Below are positions 1 to 6,432 of a stretch of DNA of 16,163 nucleotides, one piece after another. The notes beneath the pieces are model-generated. The model was given only the letters and a program-made list of their open reading frames with translations, searched no databases and was not told the DNA's origin. Every line of letters begins with the position of its first letter. Position 1 is the first letter of the stretch. The stretch is taken from the NCBI GenBank assembly GCA_005777515.1, contig SXMA01000053.1, positions 1 through 16,163 on the forward strand. Direction: 5' to 3'. Source of the DNA: Actinomycetota bacterium. Its GTDB lineage: Bacteria > Actinomycetota > Actinomycetes > Nanopelagicales > Nanopelagicaceae. The position numbers were made by a program, and so were the translations under genes.

Positions 1-2142
1 AAATGCCACGGTTGCATCAGGAAGGGCAAGCGCGGAGGTTACTCGTGGATGAATTTGGCCGGCATGTGCCACAGCCTTTCCATCAACTCTGAATTCAGCG
101 CATCTTCCAGGGTGCCAAGGAGCAAGATCAACTGCTTCAATTGAAAACTCATTTCCAGTATCTTCAATTAACTCTCTTACTAGATCAATAGCATCGCTCC
201 ACTCAACAACTCTTCCCTTGCCCCACCAACCAGAGTTGGTCATCTCTCCAGCAATTACTCCTGCAATGTGAAGAGGTTGCTTAGGTACGCTCTGATAAAT
301 CTGCCTTATTTGAGATTCCGCTGGTCTTTTGCTGACTGAAACACTTCCTGCTGGCTTTAAGTTTTCAATATTTCTAAATATCGCACCACTTTCAAAGAGT
401 GCTATTGATTTCTCTCCTCTAGATAGGTTTCTTGCAGCTGCGGCGAGAAGCCCAGGGGTTAGATGAGTTCTCAAGTAGGGATACTCATCAGACATTGGGT
501 TAGCAATCTTGAAAGTCTTTGCGCGATCTCCAGTGAAACCAAAGAGATTTATCTGAGATTGGCTTACAAATGGATAGTTATGAACCTCGACCAGCCCTCT
601 GTTGGCCAATTTCAAACTCATTGATCTGCGACGCTTCTGCATAGGGCTAAGTCCTGAATTTCCATTACTTGCCAATTTCACTGGCGGAAGTTGAGAGGGA
701 ATACGGTCATATCCAAAGAATCTAGCGACCTCCTCTGCCAAATCTGGAAGATTATTTAAATCTGGACGCCAGGATGGCGGGGCAACAACCCATTTCTTTC
801 CACTCTTTTTTAGGCTAGCGCCGATCGCCTTTAGAGATTTTTCGATTTCTTTGTCGCTATAAGTTGTTCCTATAAGTGATGAAATTTCAGAGGCAGAAAT
901 AGTGATGCTTCTCTTTTTTAACGGAGTTTTCTTGACTGAGCTTCCGTTATAGATAGCTCCCGCATACTCGATAAGTAGTAGCGCTGCGCGAGCAGAAGCC
1001 AACTCAGCAAGTGATGGATCCACACCTCGCTCAAATCGACGCGAAGCCTCTGAACTTAGAATATGGCTTCTTGAATTACGAGCAATTGACATTGGATCAA
1101 AATGGGCCGCCTCTAGAGTGATGCCAACAGTAAACTCACTAACCTCGCTAGCAAGTCCGCCCATAGTTCCGGCTAGGGCTAGAACCTTTTTATCATCTGT
1201 TATTAGAAGATTATCTTTAGCAAGCTTTCTCTTGACCTTATCAAGGGTTACCAATTCATTGAATTTTCCTGCTCTTGCAACTCTCAATGTTCCAGATATT
1301 TTTGCGCTATCAAAGGCGTGTAGCGGCTGACCCAGCTCTAACATCACATAGTTGGTGATATCTACTGCAATAGATATTGGGCGCATGCCTGCTTGAGATA
1401 GACGTCTTGCCATCCACTGCGGTGTCGGCTTGAGCGGATCTACATTACTCAAGCTTCGCAGGTAGATTTGATCTGCTCCAGTTTTATCTGAAATTTGTAC
1501 TGGGGTTATCTTTCCCCGCTTCTTCTTTTTCTCAAGTGATGAAACTAAGGCTTTTGAAGAAATGTCCTTGAAGCTTAGCCCTAGCGCCATCGCAAGCTCT
1601 CTTGCAGCGCCGCGAACGCTCATCGCATAACCGCGGTCGGGGTTTACGGCGATATCAATGATTGGATCATCTGCTCCTAGAGTTTTAAGTGCTGGGCTTC
1701 CAATCTTTGCCTTGCCATCTAGAACAATTATTCCTGAGTGGTCATCTCCTAGACCAAGTTCTTTTGAACTGCAGATCATTCCATTGCTGGTCTTGCCATA
1801 TGTTTCACGGGCTGAGATTGCAAAGTTTCCTGGCAGGATCGCGCCGGGTAGAGCTACTACAACTAGATCTCCAGCAACAAAATTAGTAGCACCGCAGATT
1901 ACATATCTTGTTTTAGCTTCCCCGCAATCAAGCCCAACATAGCGTATGGGCTTTTTATGCCCAGTTAGCTCCTCAATAGTTAATACTTTTCCGACAAGTA
2001 GAGGACCTTTGATTCCCTCGGCTGGATTATCGATTGATTCAACTTCAAAACCCACTTTTACAAATCCTGCAGCAATATCTGCTACTGAAATGGTTTTCGG
2101 AAATTCCACAAACTCTGAGAGCCAAGATAATGGAAGTTTCAT
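1..2142 (-). CDS. pheT: Phenylalanyl-tRNA synthetase beta subunit (partial, C-terminus beyond left edge)
   Basis: Large subunit of the heterotetrameric PheRS that charges tRNA-Phe in the cytoplasm. One frame is open from the ATG at 2142 to base 1, giving 714 codons. Family members run to about 800-850 residues, so the C-terminal anticodon-binding (FDX-ACB) part is missing only because the window ends. Recognisable pieces are the start MKLPLSWLSEFV, an EMAP/OB tRNA-binding domain around residues 40-150 (containing YGKTSNGMICS), NPDRGYAMSVRGAARELA near 165-180, the catalytic-like core LRTHLTPGLL near 555 followed by ALFESGAIF, and GQIHPRV near 695. The ATG overlaps the pheS stop as ATGA, so translation is coupled to pheS, which supplies the active site. 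No frameshift or internal stop was seen. The assignment is firm. Confidence 0.97.
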   Translation of the reverse strand, partial: MKLPLSWLSEFVEFPKTISVADIAAGFVKVGFEVESIDNPAEGIKGPLLVGKVLTIEELTGHKKPIRYVGLDCGEAKTRYVICGATNFVAGDLVVVALPGAILPGNFAISARETYGKTSNGMICSSKELGLGDDHSGIIVLDGKAKIGSPALKTLGADDPIIDIAVNPDRGYAMSVRGAARELAMALGLSFKDISSKALVSSLEKKKKRGKITPVQISDKTGADQIYLRSLSNVDPLKPTPQWMARRLSQAGMRPISIAVDITNYVMLELGQPLHAFDSAKISGTLRVARAGKFNELVTLDKVKRKLAKDNLLITDDKKVLALAGTMGGLASEVSEFTVGITLEAAHFDPMSIARNSRSHILSSEASRRFERGVDPSLAELASARAALLLIEYAGAIYNGSSVKKTPLKKRSITISASEISSLIGTTYSDKEIEKSLKAIGASLKKSGKKWVVAPPSWRPDLNNLPDLAEEVARFFGYDRIPSQLPPVKLASNGNSGLSPMQKRRRSMSLKLANRGLVEVHNYPFVSQSQINLFGFTGDRAKTFKIANPMSDEYPYLRTHLTPGLLAAAARNLSRGEKSIALFESGAIFRNIENLKPAGSVSVSKRPAESQIRQIYQSVPKQPLHIAGVIAGEMTNSGWWGKGRVVEWSDAIDLVRELIEDTGNEFSIEAVDLAPWHPGRCAEFRVDGKAVAHAGQIHPRVTSALALPDATVAF

Positions 2143-3155
2143 CGCCCACCACTTCCGAACTGCCTTGAGAAGCGAACATCTCCCTCAACGATGTCATGCA
2201 TATCTGTGATTCCATATTTCACCATCAAGGTTCTTTCAAGGCCCATTCCAAATGCAAATCCAGTGTAAACATCGGTATCAATTCCTGCTGCTTGCAAAAC
2301 TTTTCGATTAACCATTCCACAGCCGCCCCACTCAACCCATCGGCCGTTATAGAAGAAATCAACTTCTGCACTTGGCTCAGTAAATGGGAAGAAAGATGGC
2401 CTAATTCTTGTGATGACGCCAGGACCAAATATCTTTGCTGCAAAGTGATCTAGGGTTCCTTTTAGATGAGCCATCGTTATGCCCTTATCGACCACTAAAC
2501 CTTCTACTTGATTAAATACTGGAGTGTGAGTTGCATCTAACTCATCAGCTCGATAAGTCCGACCTGGACAGATTACATAGATTGGCGGTTTGTTTTCCAG
2601 CATAGTTCTGATCTGAACTGGTGAGGTATGGGTTCGCATTACAAGGCCTGATGCGAGCGGCTCGATAAAAAATGTGTCTTGCATAGTTCTAGCTGGATGA
2701 TCTTCAGCAATATTTAAGGCATCAAAGTTAAGCCATGAAGCCTCCAACTCTGGCCCTTCTTGCACTGTGTACCCCATGCCAACAAAAAGATCTGATATCT
2801 CATTGGTTAGAAGTGTTAAGGGGTGAAGCGCGCCCCGAGGATTCCTATTACTAGCAAGGGTTACATCGACTCTCTCATTGCTTAAAGCTCTGCTATCTCT
2901 TAGCGCCGTTAACTCTTTTTCTTTATCATCAAATGCCTGGTTTATATTGGCCCGGGCAGTTCCAATCAGCTTTCCCATCGCTGCTCGTTTTTCAATCTCA
3001 ATCTCTGCAAGTCCTTGATTAGCCCTTGCTATCGGCGAGCGATCGCCAACATGAGCAGTTTTTACCTCACGCAGTTCATCTAGGGATCGAGAGCCTTTTA
3101 TTGCAGAGAGGGCATCGGCTTTAATCTGCTCAATACCTGCGTTATCCAACGACAC
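2139..3155 (-). CDS. pheS: Phenylalanyl-tRNA synthetase alpha subunit
   Basis: Catalytic class II subunit of PheRS (338 aa, usual bacterial size). The N-terminal part (about 1-90) is charged and likely a coiled coil that contacts tRNA. Motif 2 is GRTYRADELDATHTPVFNQ at about 198-216, followed by EGLVVD. Motif 3 is GFAFGMGLERTLMVKYGI at about 299-316. FFPFTEPSAEVDFF near 255-268 is also a family hallmark. The start is GTG at 3155. A stop lies in frame just upstream, so only this GTG or a TTG two codons later is possible. No convincing Shine-Dalgarno is present, but TAGACT lies exactly 6 nt before the GTG, suggesting an extra leaderless promoter although the methyltransferase gene ends only 35 nt upstream. 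It overlaps pheT by 4 bp. Confidence 0.97.
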   Translation of the reverse strand: MSLDNAGIEQIKADALSAIKGSRSLDELREVKTAHVGDRSPIARANQGLAEIEIEKRAAMGKLIGTARANINQAFDDKEKELTALRDSRALSNERVDVTLASNRNPRGALHPLTLLTNEISDLFVGMGYTVQEGPELEASWLNFDALNIAEDHPARTMQDTFFIEPLASGLVMRTHTSPVQIRTMLENKPPIYVICPGRTYRADELDATHTPVFNQVEGLVVDKGITMAHLKGTLDHFAAKIFGPGVITRIRPSFFPFTEPSAEVDFFYNGRWVEWGGCGMVNRKVLQAAGIDTDVYTGFAFGMGLERTLMVKYGITDMHDIVEGDVRFSRQFGSGGR

Positions 3156-3161
3156 TAGGGA

Positions 3162-3167
3162 AGTCTA
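3162..3167 (-). promoter_or_regulatory. Possible -10 element for leaderless pheS transcript
   Basis: On the minus strand the sequence reads TAGACT-TCCCTA-GTG, a TANNNT hexamer six bases before the pheS GTG. I see no good -35 box and no Shine-Dalgarno, so a leaderless mRNA starting at the GTG is plausible. The same spacing recurs before other first genes in the window. Pheno-operon read-through from rplT is equally possible. Confidence 0.35.
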
Positions 3168-3190
3168 CTAATCCAAGTTCCAAGAAGTGG

Positions 3191-3994
3191 TTATTTTCGA
3201 GCTGCCGAAACGGCATACATCACCACTGAGGCAGCGGTAGCGAGATTTAGGCTCTCAGCCTTGCCTGAAATAGGAATAGCTACTTGCTTGGCTCCAAGAG
3301 TTGAGATCACCTTCGCATCTAGGCCTCTGGCCTCATTGCCAAATACCCATATTGCAGAGCGATTCTTTGATTCATTTGCTGCCTCTAATAGTTCAAGTCC
3401 ACCACTTGCATCAGTTCCATACATATCGAAGGCCCTAGCTGCGACCTGTGATTTAAGTTCCTCTTCTGAGATTGAAGTGAATAACGGAATATGCCAGTGC
3501 GAACCTGCACTTGAGCGAACTACTTTCGGGCTATAGATATCAACGCTATTGTCAGAGAAGATAACTGCATCAAAGCCAAAAGCATCCGCAGCTCGAATCA
3601 CCGTTCCAGCATTTCCTGGATCTTGAATCTGCCAGAAGTAAGCGATTTTCAATACCTCTTTTGACGCTGACAGGAAATCTGCAAATGAATTCTGCGGAAT
3701 CTGAGCGATAGCTAATAAACCTTGTGGCGTGACGGTATCAGTCATTGCCTTCATGACCTCAGGTGAGACCTCAACTATTTCAAAATAACCCTCAGGGATT
3801 GTTGCAAGTCTGCTCATGCCATCGCTAGTTAGATAAAGGGTTGTAATTTCCTCAGGCGAAAAATCAAGGGCCTCTTTAATAGATGAGAGTCCTTCAATTA
3901 CATATTGACCGCTCTCTTTTCTCGCTTTGCCGCCTCTAGAACCTAAAAGAGCCTTCACTGCCTCAACATGAGGCGAATGAAGGCTCGTAATCAT
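3191..3994 (-). CDS. SpoU/TrmH-family RNA 2'-O-ribose methyltransferase
   Basis: Predicted SAM-dependent SPOUT methyltransferase (267 aa) acting on rRNA, in the RlmB/TsnR-like group. The N-terminal substrate-binding part (about 1-105) includes QYVIEGLSSIKEAL. The catalytic knot shows all three SpoU motifs: motif 1 DPGNAGTVIRAADAFG (about 125-140, Asn128 and Arg134), motif 2 VFGNEARGL (217-225), and motif 3 IPISGKAESLNLATAASV (240-257), which forms the knot and SAM site. The ATG at 3994 lies 19 nt after the rplT stop. In many Actinobacteria an rRNA methyltransferase of this type sits between rplT and pheS, so the context supports a ribosome-related role. The exact target nucleotide cannot be read from sequence, and the 'thiostrepton resistance' label sometimes given to relatives should not be assumed. 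Confidence 0.93.
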   Translation of the reverse strand: MITSLHSPHVEAVKALLGSRGGKARKESGQYVIEGLSSIKEALDFSPEEITTLYLTSDGMSRLATIPEGYFEIVEVSPEVMKAMTDTVTPQGLLAIAQIPQNSFADFLSASKEVLKIAYFWQIQDPGNAGTVIRAADAFGFDAVIFSDNSVDIYSPKVVRSSAGSHWHIPLFTSISEEELKSQVAARAFDMYGTDASGGLELLEAANESKNRSAIWVFGNEARGLDAKVISTLGAKQVAIPISGKAESLNLATAASVVMYAVSAARK

Positions 3995-4013
3995 CGCTTT
4001 CTAACGCGAGACT

Positions 4014-4376
4014 TTAGGAAACTTTTACATTCTTGCGCGCTACTTCAACCAAAGCGGCGAAAGCAGCAGGATCATTAGTTGCAAGCTCTGATAGAACACG
4101 ACGATCTACCTCAACTCCTGCAGACTTTAATCCTTGGATGAAACGGTTGTAGGTAATTCCATTAGCGCGACTTGCCGCATTGATACGGGTAATCCAGAGC
4201 TGGCGGAAATCGCCTTTCTTGTCTTTACGATCATTGAAGGCATAAACCAGCGAGTGAGTTACCTGCTCTTTTGCCTTTGTGAAAAGACGGGAGCGTTGTC
4301 CGCGATAGCCACTAGCTCTCTCAAGTGTGGTGCGGCGCTTCTTTGCGGCATGAACACCGCGTTTTACTCTTGCCAT
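4014..4376 (-). CDS. rplT: 50S ribosomal protein L20
   Basis: L20 (bL20, 120 aa) binds 23S rRNA early in large-subunit assembly. The basic N-terminus [15 protein letters not shown], then [19 protein letters not shown] and [19 protein letters not shown] at about 61-79, are diagnostic. Length is standard. A strong Shine-Dalgarno (GGGGGGAG, about 4381-4388) lies between the rpmI stop and the ATG, and the two genes are only 13 nt apart. L20 is the classical autorepressor of infC-rpmI-rplT operons in Firmicutes and gamma-proteobacteria, so it may act on the structured leader upstream of infC here (inference). Confidence 0.98.
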   Translation of the reverse strand: MARVKRGVHAAKKRRTTLERASGYRGQRSRLFTKAKEQVTHSLVYAFNDRKDKKGDFRQLWITRINAASRANGITYNRFIQGLKSAGVEVDRRVLSELATNDPAAFAALVEVARKNVKVS

Positions 4377-4389
4377 AATTGCTCCCCCC

Positions 4390-4587
4390 TTACTTCATTC
4401 CAAGCAAACGCTTGGCAGAAAAAGTGTTTCGATCATTGGCCGTCTGATCCTTTGAAAGGCGACGGGTTACACGAGAAGATTTACGCTCCAAGAGGTGGCG
4501 CTTGCCAGCGCGCTCGTGCACGATCTTTCCGCTTCCGGTGACGCGAAAGGTTTTCTTGGCGCCACTATGTGTCTTCATTTTCGGCAT
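4390..4587 (-). CDS. rpmI: 50S ribosomal protein L35
   Basis: L35 (bL35, 65 aa) is a small, very basic large-subunit protein. It starts [20 protein letters not shown], the standard family N-terminus, and ends with RLLGMK. The length is exactly typical. Its ribosome binding site is nearly consensus: AGGAGG at 4594-4599, six bases before the ATG. It sits 22 nt after infC and 13 nt before rplT, the universal order of this operon. Confidence 0.98.
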   Translation of the reverse strand: MPKMKTHSGAKKTFRVTGSGKIVHERAGKRHLLERKSSRVTRRLSKDQTANDRNTFSAKRLLGMK

Positions 4588-4610
4588 TTCTTTCCTCCTG
4601 TTGTCTTTAC

Positions 4611-5183
4611 TTAAACTTCTTTAGCCTTAGAGGCGCGGGCGCGCTTTGCTTCAGCAAGTGCTTCACTCTTTTTGCGCACTGGTCCAAGCACCATCGTCAT
4701 GCTTCTACCCTCCCGCTTTGGAGCAAATTCGACAAATCCCGAAGTCGCTACATCTTCTGCAAGACGTTGCAACAATCGAAATCCCATCTCTGGCCTTGTC
4801 TGTTCCCGTCCTTTGAATTGAACAGTTACCTTCACCTTATCTCCACTAAGTAAGAACTTTTCAATGTGGTTCTTCTTAGTCTCGTAATCATGGTTCTCAA
4901 TCTTTAAACCCATTCGGATTTCCTTAACCACAATGTGGGTCTGGTTAGCCCGGGCCTCTCGCGCTTTCTGAGCAATTTCGTACTTATATTTTCCGAAATC
5001 CATAATCTTGCATACTGGTGGAACTGCCTCAGGTGCAATCTCGACTAAATCAAGACCTGCTTCATCAGCCATCTTTAGCGCTTTATCTATCGCTACGACG
5101 CCAACTTGCTCACCTAATGCTCCGATCAGACGAATTTCTGGAACGCGAATTCGATCGTTGATACGAGGATCAGTGGTGCTGAT
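4611..5183 (-). CDS. infC: Translation initiation factor IF-3 (probable ATC start)
   Basis: IF-3 binds the 30S subunit, prevents premature 50S joining and proofreads the start codon. The N-domain (about 1-75) has [35 protein letters not shown] and YGKYKYE-like [14 protein letters not shown]. The C-domain (about 80-170) has [39 protein letters not shown] and SMTMVLGP. The reading frame extends upstream to a TTG at 5237, with ATG at 5207 and GTG at 5198. Homology starts only at the ATC at 5183 ([10 protein letters not shown]), which follows a purine-rich GAAGGGAAG with 4 nt spacing. Family knowledge (E. coli infC uses AUU for self-control) makes ATC the most likely start, giving 190 aa. The ATG at 5207 (198 aa) is the conventional alternative. 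Identity is certain; the start is less so. Confidence 0.95.
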   Translation of the reverse strand: MSTTDPRINDRIRVPEIRLIGALGEQVGVVAIDKALKMADEAGLDLVEIAPEAVPPVCKIMDFGKYKYEIAQKAREARANQTHIVVKEIRMGLKIENHDYETKKNHIEKFLLSGDKVKVTVQFKGREQTRPEMGFRLLQRLAEDVATSGFVEFAPKREGRSMTMVLGPVRKKSEALAEAKRARASKAKEV

Positions 5184-5326
5184 AACTCTTCCCTTCACTA
5201 AAAGCATGATGGAAGTCAGCCGCCAGAATGAGACCAAATTTCGGTCTTGCTCTTGTTGACCAGCTCACCTAAAAGTGAGGTAGGTGGGAGCGGCTAGCTC
5301 CACTTCATGTTGGTCATCTGACCAAG
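5184..5326 (-). promoter_or_regulatory. Structured 5' leader of the infC-rpmI-rplT operon
   Basis: About 143 nt separate the inferred transcription start from the ATC start of infC, in a genome where other first genes seem to have no leader. In transcript order the leader can form a hairpin at its very 5' end (TTGGTCA/TGACCAA, 5310-5325), GGAGC-TAGCC-GCTCC (5287-5301), CTCAC/GTGAG (5264-5279) and AGACC/GGTCT (5231-5247). A TGGTCA copy at 5257-5262 could instead pair with the downstream arm of the first hairpin, so alternative folds are possible. An L20- or IF3-responsive control element is the obvious hypothesis. I cannot match it to a named RNA family. Confidence 0.55.
5310..5325 (-). repeat. 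Perfect inverted repeat at infC operon transcription start
   Basis: The minus strand reads TTGGTCA-GA-TGACCAA, two 7-bp arms around 2 bases. With the promoter at 5333-5361 the first arm would begin at or just after +1. It could be a 5'-terminal RNA hairpin (stability or part of the leader fold) or a DNA operator for a dimeric repressor. A two-base loop is too tight for an RNA hairpin without opening the inner pair, which slightly favours the operator reading or a 6-bp hairpin. Confidence 0.5.
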
Positions 5327-5332
5327 GGCTAG

Positions 5333-5361
5333 ATACTACCGAGTGCGAAAATGAAGGTCAA
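5333..5361 (-). promoter_or_regulatory. Sigma70-type promoter of infC operon
   Basis: The -35 box TTGACC (5356-5361) and -10 box TAGTAT (5333-5338) are separated by exactly 17 bp on the minus strand. The predicted start is near 5326. This is the best promoter match in the window and suits a highly expressed translation operon. Confidence 0.72.
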
Positions 5362-5385
5362 AATGCGCTTATTGTCTATCCCATC

Positions 5386-5391
5386 TACGCT
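5386..5391 (+). promoter_or_regulatory. Possible -10 element for leaderless DUF3099 transcript
   Basis: TACGCT followed by five bases and then the ATG at 5397. No Shine-Dalgarno is present in front of this ATG and no clear -35 box is seen, so transcription starting at or next to the ATG is plausible. It would be divergent from the infC promoter 25 bp away. Confidence 0.35.
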
Positions 5392-5396
5392 TAGCT

Positions 5397-5696
5397 ATGG
5401 CCTTAAAGCGTTGGAATCTGGAGATGCCTAAGAGGCGTAATTATCAAAACATTACCGAGGCAGGCGCTGCCCTCTCTGATGATCTTCCATCAAGACAGAA
5501 GCGCTATTTCATTTCTATGATGATAAGAACTGCTTGTTTTCTCCTAGCAGTTTTTACGCCAAGTCCTTATCGCTGGTTCTTTCTAGTTGGGGCAGTAACC
5601 CTTCCCTACATCTCAGTGATTATGGCAAATGGTGGCAGGGAGACCATAAGAGGCAAGAGCGCAGTATTAAGAAGTAAACAACGTGAAATAGGTTAA
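5397..5696 (+). CDS. DUF3099 family small membrane protein
   Basis: A 99-aa protein of unknown function with the layout of the actinobacterial DUF3099 family: a short N-terminal stretch ending ITEAGAALSDDLPSRQKRYF, then two closely spaced hydrophobic segments (about 39-54 and 58-76) separated by TPSPYRW, the motif AVTLPYISVIMANGG, and a basic tail. It is probably an integral membrane hairpin protein. The start is ATG at 5397 (no Shine-Dalgarno, possible leaderless). A second ATG at 5424 would give 90 aa, but the GGAG before it touches the codon and is too close to act as a binding site. It lies 16 nt upstream of the SURF1 gene in the same direction, so the pair may be co-transcribed. A role linked to oxidase assembly is only a guess from position. 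Confidence 0.8.
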   Translation: MALKRWNLEMPKRRNYQNITEAGAALSDDLPSRQKRYFISMMIRTACFLLAVFTPSPYRWFFLVGAVTLPYISVIMANGGRETIRGKSAVLRSKQREIG

Positions 5697-5712
5697 GTCT
5701 AAGATTGCTTTA

Positions 5713-6432
5713 ATGCGCCGCCTAATTACCGTCTCAACCCTGGCTCTACTACTTATCTTTGGCTGTGCGCAAGGCGCTCTATGGCAATATGAGAGATATG
5801 AAATTCGCCATGCAAATAACGAATTGATCCGGGAAAACATTTCCATGCCCGCCCTACTTTCAGAAGATGACTTAAGTAGTGAAACAGCTTCAGATATTGC
5901 TTGGCGCAGTATCTCTCTTAATGGAAAATTTGATCCAAGTAAAGAATTTTTGATAAGAAATCGTTATCACGAGGGTAAATATGGTTTTGGCGTTATCACT
6001 CTCTTTATCTCTGAAAGTGGCAAGAGATATTGGATTGATCGCGGATGGGTGATAGCTGGCAGAGATGCCCAAACTCCCCCAGTTGTTCAAAAGGTTGATT
6101 CACTACCAATTGAAATCACAGCCAGAGTCAGAACCTCTGAGATTGAGTCAAGAGTTCAAGGCAGCGTCTTTGCTCTGCCTGGAGCAGACTCAACACCAAA
6201 GTTAGTTAAGTGGAACTCGGAACAAGCCATTGAAACAGAGCCCATCTACTTTGATTTAATCTCTAGTTCAAATCCTGAAGTGACGCCAGAGGTTGCAACT
6301 GCCCCGCCAGAACTAAGCGATGGGCCCCATCTGGCTTACTCTCTCCAGTGGATACTTTTTATATTCTTGGTTCTCTTTGCTTGGTATCTCGTCATCCGTG
6401 AGGATCGGAAGGATCAAGCGCCAAAGCTTTGA
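5713..6432 (+). CDS. SURF1-like cytochrome c oxidase assembly protein
   Basis: SURF1/Shy1 proteins are membrane proteins that help insert heme A into subunit I of aa3-type oxidase. This one has 239 aa and the family topology: an N-terminal membrane helix (about 4-24) followed directly by GALWQYERYEIR, an outward-facing domain with WRSISLNGKF, GKYGFGVITLF and IDRGWVIAG (about 109-117), and a C-terminal signature GPHLAYSLQWILF (204-216) opening the second helix (about 211-230). A short basic tail follows. The ATG at 5713 lies 16 nt after DUF3099. There is no clear Shine-Dalgarno, but TAAGAT lies 7 nt before it. The gene ends inside the convergent ABC exporter gene (19-bp overlap). ctaA, which makes the heme A, is also in this window. 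Confidence 0.88.
   Translation: MRRLITVSTLALLLIFGCAQGALWQYERYEIRHANNELIRENISMPALLSEDDLSSETASDIAWRSISLNGKFDPSKEFLIRNRYHEGKYGFGVITLFISESGKRYWIDRGWVIAGRDAQTPPVVQKVDSLPIEITARVRTSEIESRVQGSVFALPGADSTPKLVKWNSEQAIETEPIYFDLISSSNPEVTPEVATAPPELSDGPHLAYSLQWILFIFLVLFAWYLVIREDRKDQAPKL

Noticed and set aside
1118-2453. Several plus-strand open frames across pheT and pheS
   Set aside because: They are mirror frames of well-conserved minus-strand genes and show no family features.
5294-5318. Short upstream reading frame in the infC leader (MTNMKWS)
   Set aside because: It has no ribosome binding site and a length expected by chance. It does not resemble a known leader peptide.
5758-5766. Possible lipoprotein cysteine in SURF1 (IFGC)
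   Set aside because: Phenylalanine at -2 and a following GALWQYERYE do not fit a lipobox. The segment is the first membrane helix of SURF1.
6422-6431. CAAAGCTTTG palindrome as a terminator
   Set aside because: The stem is AT-rich with no loop and no T-run. It lies in coding sequence of both convergent genes.
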